From Selenomonas sp. (GTDB lineage Bacteria > Bacillota > Negativicutes > Selenomonadales > Selenomonadaceae), in NCBI GenBank assembly GCA_022482925.1, contig JAKVOG010000001.1, forward strand, positions 248,001-312,000: DNA of 64,000 bases. The letters run 5' to 3'. The notes under the pieces are model-generated. The model ran no database searches. It had not been told where the DNA came from and worked only from the letters and a program-made list of their open reading frames with translations. Each line of letters begins with the position of its first letter. Positions within the stretch are counted from its first letter, which is position 1. This document shows, piece after piece, positions 9,694 through 18,597 of the stretch. The position numbers and the translations under genes are program-made.

Positions 9694-10089
9694 TCAGCGC
9701 TTTGCTGAAGCCTTGCTAAGGAATTTTTCCTTTTCCACCGCGAAACGTTCATGGGTGCCACTGCCAATCTCCTCCTGATCATCAAAGGCATGTACCGAAA
9801 AAGTGACCTTTCGTCCTTCCACCGCCGTAACCTCAGCTTCTGCCCGTACGCCAGGCCCGACCGGTGTTGGCGCCTTATGCTTCACATCAAGAGAAATTCC
9901 CACCGTTGTCCAGCCAGCCGGCACCAGTTTCTCCAGTAGTTCTGCCGCCGCTTTCTCCATCAGACAGGTCATCGCCGGCGTCGCATAGACCGGCAGTGAG
10001 CCACTGCCCATCGCCTGAGCCGTGTTGTCCTGGACAACACATTCTGTCGCTGTCCCCTTCAGACCAACCGTAATGTTACTGAAGTCCAT
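9694..10089 (-). CDS. FlK-like hotdog-fold acyl-CoA thioesterase
   Basis: Small cytoplasmic hotdog protein of about 131 residues. The segment YATPAMTCLMEKAAAE carries the Thr and Glu, and DVKHKAPTPVG the His, that match the catalytic triad of the fluoroacetyl-CoA thioesterase FlK family. The physiological substrate is unknown and is unlikely to be fluoroacetyl-CoA. The start at 10089 (MDFSN) lies one base past the LysR stop (TGA-T-ATG), so it is coupled to the regulator gene. An upstream in-frame ATG at 10110 lies inside the LysR gene and is less likely. Confidence 0.8.
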   Translation of the reverse strand: MDFSNITVGLKGTATECVVQDNTAQAMGSGSLPVYATPAMTCLMEKAAAELLEKLVPAGWTTVGISLDVKHKAPTPVGPGVRAEAEVTAVEGRKVTFSVHAFDDQEEIGSGTHERFAVEKEKFLSKASAKR

Positions 10090-10090
10090 A

Positions 10091-10984
10091 TCATTCTGCC
10101 TCTCTTTCATTCAGGAAAATCTCTCGAAACAGCCGGATAAGATGTTCGCTGGACGAAGACAACGTCCGGTTCTTCAGCCAGGCAATAACCGTGTGTGTAC
10201 TCATCTCCGGTTCCACCAGTTTCTTATAGATCAGGTTCCCATCCGTCAGCAGCGTCTTTGAGGATACCGGCAGCAAAGCCATCCCCATCCCCATCTTCGT
10301 AAGCAGCAGATCCTGTACAATACTGTCACTCACACATACCACATTTGGCTCAAAGCCTTCTTTACGGCAATTTGCCACGAATACAGACTGCCAGCGCAGT
10401 GGAATAATGATAGGAACCCCCTTCAGTTCTTCCAGTTTCACCCGATCCGGTGCCGCCCCGATCTCATGATCCTTATTCATGATGAGCACCAGGGGCTCAT
10501 TCGGCAGTACGATCGATTCATACACTTTCGAGTCCACCTGAGTACGCGTGATGCCAATCTCAATCACGCGATTGTCCAGCAGTTCCAGGATACGGGCGCC
10601 CTCTGCTTCCCATATCTGATAGGTCACATTCGGATAGCGGGAATGGAACTCCGAGATCAGTTCCGGCAGCAGCATCGCCCCGGAAGTCGTGATCGTTCCC
10701 AGGCGGATAGAGCCCGCTACGCCGGAACCGATCTCCGTGATCTCACGGACCGTGCCATCTACCATGCCCAGGATATGTTCTACCCGGGCATACATCACAC
10801 GTCCTGCATCCGTCAGGCGGATCCGCCGGCTGCCACGCTCAAAGAGCTGCACCCCCAGTGCGGTCTCGAGCCGCTTCATCTGCCGGGAAAGTGCCGGTTG
10901 AGCAATATCCAGCCGCTGCGCAGCATGGCTGATATTCCCTTCCTCTACGATCGCATAAAAAGCCCGCATATCCTTGATTTCCAT
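10091..10984 (-). CDS. LysR-family transcriptional regulator
   Basis: Regulator of 297 residues with an N-terminal winged helix (MRAFYAIVEEGNISHAAQRL, QPALSRQMKRLE) and a LysR effector domain from about residue 90. It is co-directional and coupled with the thioesterase gene and divergent from dhaL; the 285-bp AT-rich gap to dhaL would hold its operator. The effector is unknown. Confidence 0.92.
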   Translation of the reverse strand: MEIKDMRAFYAIVEEGNISHAAQRLDIAQPALSRQMKRLETALGVQLFERGSRRIRLTDAGRVMYARVEHILGMVDGTVREITEIGSGVAGSIRLGTITTSGAMLLPELISEFHSRYPNVTYQIWEAEGARILELLDNRVIEIGITRTQVDSKVYESIVLPNEPLVLIMNKDHEIGAAPDRVKLEELKGVPIIIPLRWQSVFVANCRKEGFEPNVVCVSDSIVQDLLLTKMGMGMALLPVSSKTLLTDGNLIYKKLVEPEMSTHTVIAWLKNRTLSSSSEHLIRLFREIFLNEREAE

Positions 10985-11161
10985 TTCCTACCTCTTTCTA
11001 TAGCAAAGTTTTATATGTACTATGTAAGTCGTATCACTATTATACTTTTTTTGTAAAAAATAGGCAATGTTTTTTACACTATTTTTATAGTTTTAGGTGT
11101 TTTTTGGCCAAAAATCTGTGTAAAGTTGTAAATTTTATCCTATATTTCTGTTAATTCACAC

Positions 11162-11189
11162 TTGTGATTTATCAACTACGTGCTATAAT
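11162..11189 (+). promoter_or_regulatory. dhaL promoter
   Basis: TTGTGA, 16-bp spacer, TATAAT, about 80 bp upstream of the dhaL start in the divergent LysR/dhaL gap. Confidence 0.65.
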
Positions 11190-11269
11190 ATACAGAGGTA
11201 TATATAGACAACAATTATTCATTGTACCCAATACAATGAGTTTTATTTTTTTCATGAAGGAGTTTTATA

Positions 11270-11893
11270 ATGACCAGAATAAAAGATGCGTTAGATGCAG
11301 TTGCTGCTGCTGTCATCGCTCAGAAAGAGTATTTGACCAACCTTGATGCCAAGACCGGCGACGGTGATCACGGTCTGAATATGGCACGTGGCTTCCGCGC
11401 CGCTCAGGAAGCGGTCGAGGAAATGGAGGACACGACGAAACCGGGACCTGTCCTCCAGACCATCGGCAATGCACTGATCCAGAACGTTGGCGGCGCCGCC
11501 GGCCCGCTTTATGGCACAGGCTTTGTCAAAGCCGGCGAAGCCTGCGATGATGATACGAAAATGAACACGGCCAGCATGGAGAAACTACTGAGGATCGCGA
11601 TCGATGCCATCCAGGCCCGTGGCCGCGCCGAAAAAGGTGACAAGACCATGCTGGATGTACTGATTCCTGTTCATGAATGCTTCCTGCCGGACAATACCGT
11701 CGGAAAGACACTGTTTGAAGTATTGCAGGAAGCCTCCAAGGCTGCCGGCGATGGCGTCAACTACACCAAGACCATTGCTGCCCGCAAAGGACGCGCCAGC
11801 CTGGTTGGCGAACGCAGCATCGGCATCGAGGATCCGGGTGCTGTGAGTTCCATGGTTATGTACCGTGCACTCTACCAGTTCCTGAAACGCTGA
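11270..11893 (+). CDS. dhaL: DhaL-type dihydroxyacetone kinase ADP-binding subunit (orphan)
   Basis: 207-residue protein of the DhaL family, the nucleotide-binding half of dihydroxyacetone kinases. The Mg-ADP aspartate cluster is present as KTGDGDHG, with NVGGAAGPLYGTGF and GDKTMLDVLIP following. The start has an AAGGAG site. Neither DhaK nor the phosphotransferase subunit DhaM is in the window, so the partner is elsewhere or the protein serves another phosphotransfer. It is a single-gene unit between a promoter and a terminator. Confidence 0.85.
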   Translation: MTRIKDALDAVAAAVIAQKEYLTNLDAKTGDGDHGLNMARGFRAAQEAVEEMEDTTKPGPVLQTIGNALIQNVGGAAGPLYGTGFVKAGEACDDDTKMNTASMEKLLRIAIDAIQARGRAEKGDKTMLDVLIPVHECFLPDNTVGKTLFEVLQEASKAAGDGVNYTKTIAARKGRASLVGERSIGIEDPGAVSSMVMYRALYQFLKR

Positions 11894-11909
11894 GCAAACC
11901 TGAAACTTC

Positions 11910-11938
11910 GCCTTCCCTTCATCGGGAAGGCTTTTCTA
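11910..11938 (+). terminator. dhaL terminator
   Basis: GCCTTCCC/GGGAAGGC stem with a short loop followed by TTTTCTATTTT. Confidence 0.88.
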
Positions 11939-12021
11939 TTTTCCCATATTGTAGTATACTCACATAGAAGAAATTTTTTGCTTGTATAGAAATAACCTAC
12001 TATAAATAGGAGGAATAAAAA

Positions 12022-13482
12022 TTGACTGATAAGAAAGTCCGTACCCGCTTCGCGCCAAGCCCGACCGGGTACATGCACATCGGCAACCTGCGTACTGCAC
12101 TCTATGGTTACCTCTACGCCAAGTCCCAGAAGGGTGACTTCATCCTGCGCATCGAAGATACCGACCGTACCCGCTATGTCGCCGATGCGGTCGACTTCAT
12201 CAACCGCACGCTCGAAATGGCACACATCATCCCGGACGAAAGCCCGGCTCTCGGTGGCAATTATGGTCCGTATGTACAGAGTGAGCGCATGGACCTCTAC
12301 AGGAAATACGCCGAGGAACTGGTCAAGAGCGGCCATGCTTACTATTGCTTCTGTGATCCGGAAGAGGATCATTCTGCCGGCAAGTTTGGCGGCTATGACC
12401 GCACCTGCCGTGACCTGCCGCAGGACGTAATCGACGAGCATATCAAGAATGGCGATCCGTATGTCATCCGCCAGAAGATGCCGCTCGATGGCGACACGAC
12501 CTTCTTTGATGTGCTGCACGGCAACATCACGATTCCGAACAGCGAGCTTGAGGATCAGGTCCTGCTGAAGCGCGATGGCATGCCAACCTATAACTTCGCC
12601 AATGTCATCGATGACCATCTCATGGAGATCACGCACATCATGCGCGGCGCAGAATTCATCACGTCGACACCGAAATACATCCTGCTCTACCAGTCGTACG
12701 GCTGGGATGTCCCGACCTTCATTCACCTGGCTCCGGTCATGGGCAAGAACGAAGACGGATCCGTATCGAAGCTGTCCAAACGCCATGGCGCTACGTCCTT
12801 TGATGACCTCGTCAAACTGGGCTATCTGCCGGAAGCCATCACCAACTATGTGGCTCTGCTGGGCTGGAATCCGAAAACGACCAACCAGGAAATCTTCTCG
12901 ATGGACGAACTGATCGAGCATTTCAGCCTTGAAGGCCTGTCCAAATCACCAGCAGTCTTCGATTACGACAAACTAGGCTGGATCAACAGTGAATATTTCA
13001 AGGCCATGGATGATGAGACCTTCACGAAACTGGCTCATGAATATGCTGGTACCCTGCCGGACTGCCTGGAAACGAACTGGTCATCTCTGGCTACGCTGCT
13101 CAAGACGCGTGTACAACGCCTCAGCGATGTACCTTCCGAGATTGCCTTCCTCATCGATCTGCCAGCATTCGATGCCGATCTCTACAACAACAAGCGCAAT
13201 AAAGTCACGCCGGAAAAGGCTGCTGAGATCATGCCGAAACTGGTCGACCTGCTCGAGCAGGACCGCTGATGCGGACTGGAACAATGACAGCCTCTATGCA
13301 AAACTTGAAACATTCATCGAAGAATCCGCCCTCAAGAAGGTCTGGTTATGTGGGTTCTCCGCATCGGTGTTGCCGGCCAGAAAGTAACTCCTGGCGGCGC
13401 GACCGAACTGCTTGCTATCCTTGGAAAAGAAAATTCTTTAGATCGTTTGAAAAAAAGCCTTGCAAATTTAGAAGCGCTGTAA
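12022..13482 (+). CDS. gltX: Glutamate-tRNA ligase, with two apparent frameshifts
   Basis: Class I aminoacyl-tRNA synthetase charging tRNA-Glu. It starts at TTG 12022 after TAGGAGGAA. The catalytic core is intact: PTGYMHIGN (HIGH motif) and VSKLSKRHG (KMSKS motif). The uninterrupted frame ends with a TGA at 13267-13269 (...LLEQDR), but one base out of frame the sequence goes on as DADWNNDSLYAKLE. A second shift near 13338-13341 leads to LVMWVLRIGVAGQKV, and the true end is LANLEAL at 13482. Adding one G in AAGAAGG restores KKGLVMW. Because the gene is essential and the tail is well preserved, sequencing indels are the likeliest cause. Three tRNA-Glu genes follow immediately. Confidence 0.9.
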
Positions 13483-13488
13483 TATAAT
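13460..13488 (+). promoter_or_regulatory. Promoter of the tRNA-Glu array
   Basis: TTGCAA, 17-bp spacer, TATAAT; the -35 lies inside the last codons of gltX and the -10 ends 18 bp before the first tRNA. Confidence 0.75.
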
Positions 13489-13506
13489 AATACAAGTCAG
13501 TTATGT

Positions 13507-13581
13507 GGCTCCTTCGTCAAGCGGTTAAGACACCGCCCTCTCACGGCGGGTTCATGAGTTCGAATCTCATAGGAGTCACCA
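13507..13581 (+). tRNA. tRNA-Glu(CTC), copy 1
   Basis: 75 nt including encoded CCA. Anticodon stem CCGCC/GGCGG with loop CTCTCAC gives anticodon CTC. Acceptor GGCTCCT pairs with AGGAGTC. Confidence 0.95.
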
Positions 13582-13585
13582 ATTC

Positions 13586-13660
13586 GGCGCCTTCGTCAAG
13601 TGGTTAAGACACCGCCCTCTCACGGCGGGTTCATGAGTTCGAATCTCATAGGCGTCACCA
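13586..13660 (+). tRNA. tRNA-Glu(CTC), copy 2
   Basis: Almost identical to copy 1 but with a compensated acceptor pair (GGCGCCT with AGGCGTC) and one D-loop change (AAGTGG for AAGCGG). Encoded CCA. Confidence 0.95.
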
Positions 13661-13662
13661 AT

Positions 13663-13737
13663 GGCTCCTTCGTCAAGCGGTTAAGACACCGCCCTCTCAC
13701 GGCGGGTTCATGAGTTCGAATCTCATAGGAGTCACCA
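13663..13737 (+). tRNA. tRNA-Glu(CTC), copy 3
   Basis: Same sequence as copy 1, with encoded CCA, 2 bp after copy 2. Confidence 0.95.
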
Positions 13738-13747
13738 AGATAGTTCA

Positions 13748-13774
13748 AGCCAGGATATATATCCTGGCTTTTTT
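13748..13774 (+). terminator. Terminator of the tRNA-Glu array
   Basis: AGCCAGGATA/TATCCTGGCT stem followed by six Ts. It could also serve the convergent gene ending at 13794. Confidence 0.88.
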
Positions 13775-13793
13775 GTTATATGAATGAATTCTA

Positions 13794-14787
13794 TTATCCA
13801 GCTTTATTTTCCAGGGACTCATGATAGGCAGCATCAACCAATTTTGCCATAGTCCGCATGGTCGCCAGTGTATTGCTGCGGCCATGGCTGTGCTCACTCA
13901 TGATGCAGAGAACATAGCCCTGCCCGCCCTCATAGATGATGCCCGCATCATGATAGACCCCCTCAAGTTCACCGGTCTTATGCGCAATCTTTGCCTCCGG
14001 CAGGGCTGCCGGAAAACATTCCGTATCGGTCTGACCGAACAGGATATCAATCATTGCCTGATCCGCCGCCGGACTGACAACCTGATGCGTCCGCAATTCC
14101 CGGAAGAACTTCCCCACATCAGCTGCCGTCGTGAAATTGTCTTCACCACGTTTGAGCGCATTGAAATCCATCATCTTACGCTGCAAAACCGATTGCGAAT
14201 AACCATGCGCAGTCATGAAGGACCGGATACGATCCACACCGATCGTATCCATCAGCACATTCGTCGCCGTATTATCACTTTCCGTAATCATCAGTTTCAG
14301 CAACTCACGGATAGTGAACTGTGGCTCACCACTGCGGCCATTGATGACACCGGCACCACCAACCATATCCGATTGATGTACCGTCACCGCCTGCTGCAAG
14401 TCCAGCTGGCCATGCTCGGCGAGTTCAAAGGCCGTCCCCAGAATATAAATCTTGATAATACTGGCCGATGATTGCTGATGATTCCCGATAATCAACGGCT
14501 TCTGCCAATCCGGCAGCCAGACATAGGCTTCGTACTGTGCACTATCCTGTGCCATGCTGTCCCGCAAAGCTGCTTCCAGCTTTTGCTGCTCCACCGGCTC
14601 AGACTGATTCACCAGCGCAGAAGTCGGCGTCGGCGCCGCAGCCTTCCTCCTGAGCAGAAGCCGTATCCGTTACAGACGCTGCTGGCTGTGTCACTGGCTC
14701 CTGCAGATTCAGCCAGGCCATCACCCCCAGTCCACAGCAGATACAACCACCTATCAGCCGATATACGTATTTCTTATTCCGTCGCAT
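13794..14787 (-). CDS. Membrane-anchored class A beta-lactamase-like serine hydrolase (one frameshift)
   Basis: The 3' part encodes a penicillin-binding fold with SIIK (SxxK), SDN in TESDNTATN and KTG in AHKTGELEG. The omega-loop region reads FNALKRGEDNFTT and lacks the canonical ExxLN, so efficient beta-lactam hydrolysis is doubtful; PF13354-type hydrolases of this kind are common and often uncharacterised. The N-terminus (MRRNKKYVYRLIGG..., one hydrophobic helix) is in another frame starting at 14787; the frames join near 14640-14646, where removing one base gives an Ala/Pro/Thr linker (AAAPTPTSALVNQ). Read this way it is an envelope protein anchored by one helix. It lies 15 bp after the zinc-ribbon gene. 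Confidence 0.8.
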
Positions 14788-14802
14788 CCCGTCAGCTCCT
14801 GA

Positions 14803-15603
14803 TTATTTATAATTTGCATTAAAGCTCGAGTTGGCGGAGTCAAACGAATAAGACGCCTTGGTACCATTCTGGAATCCATAGCTGTAATCGCCGCCGTTCT
14901 GACTGTCGACGATCCCTTTATACAATCCCTGTGCACGATCCACTTCCAACGAAAGCAGATTGAGGAGTGCCTGCTTCTTATTCGGATCAGCTGCACTCGT
15001 GCCATTCAGACGGTCTTTGGCATTGCTGGCACGATCGACAACAGCACGCGCGTCATTCTTGATTCCATTATAGCCCTGGAACCCTGCATGATTCGTCAGA
15101 TGTGCATTGATCCGATTGGCCATCTCGCCAATCGCGGTATCAATCTCATCTTTTTCCCGGACAAAATCGGTCAAATCGCTGCCGGACGCCGCTGGAGCAG
15201 ACGTTGCTGCTGCATCGTCCTTTGCTGGTGTCTTTGTATTCGCATCGTTCGTCTTCTTATCCACTTTACTGTACGTCGATGCGTCCGATCCAGCCGTATT
15301 CGAATACATATAGTAGCCAATACCACCACCCAGCAGCAAGACTACGGCAACCAGCAGTGCAATGACCAGCTGATTATTTTCGCGCTTGGCTCCCGGCTGT
15401 CCACCATAGGCTGACTGATACGGCGGCTGCGCCTGCTGGTAAGGCTGCTGATAAGACTGATTCTGTGGCTGCTGGACTGGTGGGGCTGGCTGAACGGGCT
15501 GAACTGGTACGTCAGCACTTTCCTCTACTGCTTTCCCACATTTTGCACAAAACTTCGCTGCCGGATTCACCGGCGCCCCACAGTGCTTGCAAAAATTTGA
15601 CAT
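14803..15603 (-). CDS. Zinc-ribbon, single-helix membrane protein
   Basis: 266 residues. The N-terminal zinc ribbon has paired CxxC motifs (FCKHCGAP and FCAKCGKA), followed by a Pro/Gln-rich linker of about 50 residues, a transmembrane helix near residues 79-100 (VIALLVAVVLLLGGGIGYY) and an Ala/Asp-rich extracytoplasmic region. The topology resembles other bacterial zinc-ribbon proteins with a cytoplasmic ribbon and an outside domain. The outer domain is not one I recognise. Probably co-transcribed with the beta-lactamase-like gene. Confidence 0.75.
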   Translation of the reverse strand: MSNFCKHCGAPVNPAAKFCAKCGKAVEESADVPVQPVQPAPPVQQPQNQSYQQPYQQAQPPYQSAYGGQPGAKRENNQLVIALLVAVVLLLGGGIGYYMYSNTAGSDASTYSKVDKKTNDANTKTPAKDDAAATSAPAASGSDLTDFVREKDEIDTAIGEMANRINAHLTNHAGFQGYNGIKNDARAVVDRASNAKDRLNGTSAADPNKKQALLNLLSLEVDRAQGLYKGIVDSQNGGDYSYGFQNGTKASYSFDSANSSFNANYK

Positions 15604-15762
15604 TTGATAATCCCCCTTATCGATTCCTCTAACCTTCTATTTATTCCCTATTCAAACGGATATTCCTGCCTAAAGTCATAAAAAAGCCCAAAATTTGACA
15701 AATTAGGCTAAAACTCTATAATGAAGCTTAACACGCTACTAACACAGAAAGGCGGATTCCCT

Positions 15763-16521
15763 ATGCTCTTCTTATCCATGTTACTTCTTGGTGCACTGAT
15801 CGGTTTTGTCGGTGCCGGTGGCGCCGGCGTCACCATCACCCTGCTGACCGTTGGCTTCGGTGTCCCGATCCATACCGCACTGGCCGTAGCTCTGGCTTCC
15901 ATGGTATTTACCATGCTGTCCGGCGCTGTCAGCCACTTCCGCGAGCACGAGATCATTCTGAAGACCGGTGCCATCATTGGCCTTGGCGGCATCATCGGGG
16001 CCTTTGTTGGTGCCAATGCGTCCAACATCATGCCAGCTGAAAGCCTCAGCTTCATGACAGCCCTCATGATCTGCCTGAGTGCCATCATCCTCTATACTAA
16101 GCTCTACCATGCAGAGTGGCTGGCCCGGCAGACTCCGATGCGCGAGGCTCTGCTGACCGGTCGCAAGCTCTGGATCTATGGCATCCTCTGCGGCATCATC
16201 AACGGCTTCCTTTCCGGCGCATTCGGCATTGGTGCCGCCGCCTTCATCCAGATTTCCCTCATGGTTATCTTCGGCGTGCCACTGCTGAAATCCATCGGTA
16301 CCTGCATGATGATCATCCTGCCGATCTCTGTTGCCGGCGGACTGGGCTATCTTTTCAACGGCCGCCTGGATCTGCCCATCTTCGTCCAGACGCTCTCCGG
16401 CCTCATGATTGGAGCCTGGTTCGGAGCAAAAGGCACCCACCTGGCCCCACTGCCAGTCCTCAAGGCCTGCATCGTTGGTATGCCGGCCATTGGCGGCATC
16501 ATCATGTTCCTCTTCCGCTGA
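15763..16521 (+). CDS. TauE/SafE-family membrane transporter
   Basis: Polytopic protein of about 252 residues with the two half-repeats of the TauE/SafE (DUF81) family: FVGAGGAGVTITLL near the N-terminus and SGAFGIGAAAFIQ in the middle, the paired glycine-rich loops. Family members are thought to export sulfite or organosulfur anions; the substrate here is unknown. I take MLFLSML at 15763 as start; the ATG at 15721 would add 14 polar residues. Convergent with the ROK kinase gene. Confidence 0.82.
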   Translation: MLFLSMLLLGALIGFVGAGGAGVTITLLTVGFGVPIHTALAVALASMVFTMLSGAVSHFREHEIILKTGAIIGLGGIIGAFVGANASNIMPAESLSFMTALMICLSAIILYTKLYHAEWLARQTPMREALLTGRKLWIYGILCGIINGFLSGAFGIGAAAFIQISLMVIFGVPLLKSIGTCMMIILPISVAGGLGYLFNGRLDLPIFVQTLSGLMIGAWFGAKGTHLAPLPVLKACIVGMPAIGGIIMFLFR

Positions 16522-16541
16522 TTGCCACGGGCATAAATACG

Positions 16542-16620
16542 AAAAAGGCTGTTACATCTCAGATTCCGCTCATAGCACATACTTATGAGCAGAACGCCTG
16601 GATATAACAGCCTCTTTTTA
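16542..16620. terminator. Bidirectional terminator between tauE-like and ROK genes
   Basis: AAAAAGGCTGTTACATC pairs with GATATAACAGCCTCTTTTT, enclosing a second hairpin (GCTCATA/TATGAGC). A-run and T-run on either side fit both convergent genes. Confidence 0.8.
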
Positions 16621-17520
16621 TGCGTTTTTACTATGCAATAAGGAATACAAAGCTCCGATCATACCAGCATCATTACCCAGTTCGGCAAAGGCCAGACGGG
16701 TATTCACGCGCATGGCCGGAACGACCAGTTCCTCGACCCGCTGCATGATGCGTGGCCGCAGATAATCCTGCTGTGCCATGACGCCACCGCCCAGCACGAT
16801 GACCTCCGGATTCAGCAGGCAGCAGATATTGGCAATACCCTCACTGAGGTTATCCACCATGTGCTCGATAGCCAATACGGCATCCGCATCACCAGCCAGT
16901 GCCCACTGGAATACCAGTTCACCACTCACCTCAGCCAGGCTCATATTGTGCGAGACTGCCGCCTCCGCGCGCATGGCCCTGGCCGAGGCCAGTTCCTCAA
17001 AGATCCGGTGCTCACCATGCAAGCGCATGAAACCCGCCTCACCAGCACTGAAGCTTGCTCCATGCCAGATCCGCCCATCCAGTATAAAGCAGCCGCCGAT
17101 CCCGGTACCAACCGTCATGACAAAAGCAGAGCCTGCACCTCGGGCAGCTCCCTGCCAGTACTCGCCCAGGGCAGCCGCATTCACATCATTCTCGACAGCA
17201 CACGGTACTCCGCAGGCTTCCCGTATCGACTGTCCAAGTTTCGTTCCCGTATATCCCGGGAAACTATCCTCACCGGCAAAGATGATCTCACCAGCTGCAT
17301 CCGGACGTACGATTCCTGCTGTATCAACGGCTACACCGGCAATATCATACTGCTGCTGATAGGACTGAACGATATCGACCGCCTTATGCACGATACCCCG
17401 CCCGCCTTCCTCACGGGCCAGCGTCGGTCGGCTCCGCTTCTCGATAAGATTGCCGGTCTCATCAGACAAACCATACTTTATGGCTGTCCCGCCAATATCT
17501 ATGACTGCATAATAGTTCAT
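16618..17520 (-). CDS. ROK-family sugar kinase
   Basis: 300-residue ROK kinase without a DNA-binding domain. The phosphate-binding DIGGTAIKYGL is at the N-terminus, the catalytic Asp is in ENDVNAAALGE and the ATP motif in TVGTGIGG. The usual zinc motif (GHxxx, CxCGxxGC) is replaced by GEAGFMRLHGEHRIFE, which is seen in the BglK or N-acetylmannosamine-kinase-like branches. The sugar is not predictable. It starts 3 bp after the hydE stop, so the two are one operon despite having no obvious common pathway. Confidence 0.85.
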   Translation of the reverse strand: MNYYAVIDIGGTAIKYGLSDETGNLIEKRSRPTLAREEGGRGIVHKAVDIVQSYQQQYDIAGVAVDTAGIVRPDAAGEIIFAGEDSFPGYTGTKLGQSIREACGVPCAVENDVNAAALGEYWQGAARGAGSAFVMTVGTGIGGCFILDGRIWHGASFSAGEAGFMRLHGEHRIFEELASARAMRAEAAVSHNMSLAEVSGELVFQWALAGDADAVLAIEHMVDNLSEGIANICCLLNPEVIVLGGGVMAQQDYLRPRIMQRVEELVVPAMRVNTRLAFAELGNDAGMIGALYSLLHSKNA

Positions 17521-17523
17521 TTC

Positions 17524-18570
17524 CTAAACCTCCCGATCCTGATGCCGACGGAATCCCTCATCCTGTGCCACAAAACGTCCCAGCACCTTGATACGGCCGC
17601 TCATGCAAGCCCGGCAGTCAGCCGGCGTATCCGCCACACAAATCTTGCCTGGATAGAGTGCATACTTACGCCGATAATCTCCCTCCGTCACGTTGGGCAT
17701 AACCACATTCGCCCCGGAGTTCAGGATAATCTCCCGTCCATGTGGCATCATAGTCTCCATCGCAGTTGTCGCTGGTATATTCGCTTCCGGCAGAAGCAGC
17801 CGCAGCAGCGACACGAGCCGCCTGGTCAGATGCCAGTCCCCCGGCTCAGCCTCCCCCAGGGGCGTATCCGCATTGGGAATCAACGGTCCAACCCCCAGCA
17901 TATCCGCATCGATAGCCTGATACCACAGGATGTCGCGGGCAATCATCTCCATCGTTTGCCCCGGCAGTCCGACCAGCGTACCAGTTCCCACCTCATACCC
18001 GAGCGTCTTCAGTTCCTCCGTGCAGCGTATCCGGTCAGCTAACTGCATCCCCGGATTGAACGCCGCATAAAGTGCCGGGTCCGTCGTCTCGATGCGAAGC
18101 AGATAACGGTCAGCCCCGGCTTCGCGGAACGCCTGATACTCCTCATAACTGCGCTCCCCGATTGACAGCGTGATGACCATTCCCAGCGCCTTGATGCGAC
18201 GGATAATCCGGCAAAGCCTGTCGATTGAGAAATACAGGTCTTCACCTGATTGCAAGACCACGGTACGATAACCATAGCCCTTTGCCTTACGGGCCAGCTC
18301 CACAATATCATCCTCAGACAACCGGTAGCGGTCAATCCGCGTATTATCACGCCGCAGGCCGCAATAGCTGCAGTCCCGCCGACAGACATTCGAGAACTCG
18401 ATCAGCCCCCTCAGATGCACGTCATCACCCACATACGCGGAGCGCACCCGGTCAGCTGCTGCGGCCAGTTGCTGCTCGCAGTCTGCCTCCCCCAGCAGAC
18501 CTGCAATTTCTGCCAGTTCCAGCCGATGCGTCTGTTCCGCTTTCGCAATCAGATCCACTGATACTGCCAT
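17524..18570 (-). CDS. hydE: [FeFe]-hydrogenase maturase, radical SAM protein HydE
   Basis: 348 residues, the usual HydE size. The cluster-binding CxxxCxxC is present as CRRDCSYCGLR, followed by QSGEDLYF and the LSIGER strand typical of HydE. It takes part in building the organometallic H-cluster with HydG and HydF. HydF is about 4.3 kb upstream in transcription; HydG and the hydrogenase are not in the window. The gene leads the hydE-ROK pair. Confidence 0.92.
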   Translation of the reverse strand: MAVSVDLIAKAEQTHRLELAEIAGLLGEADCEQQLAAAADRVRSAYVGDDVHLRGLIEFSNVCRRDCSYCGLRRDNTRIDRYRLSEDDIVELARKAKGYGYRTVVLQSGEDLYFSIDRLCRIIRRIKALGMVITLSIGERSYEEYQAFREAGADRYLLRIETTDPALYAAFNPGMQLADRIRCTEELKTLGYEVGTGTLVGLPGQTMEMIARDILWYQAIDADMLGVGPLIPNADTPLGEAEPGDWHLTRRLVSLLRLLLPEANIPATTAMETMMPHGREIILNSGANVVMPNVTEGDYRRKYALYPGKICVADTPADCRACMSGRIKVLGRFVAQDEGFRRHQDREV

Positions 18571-18597
18571 GCCGACTCCTTCTTTCCAGCAGGCACT

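Noticed and set aside
16861-18042. Plus-strand frame of 393 codons
   Set aside because: Antisense to the ROK kinase and hydE genes; no domain or ribosome site.
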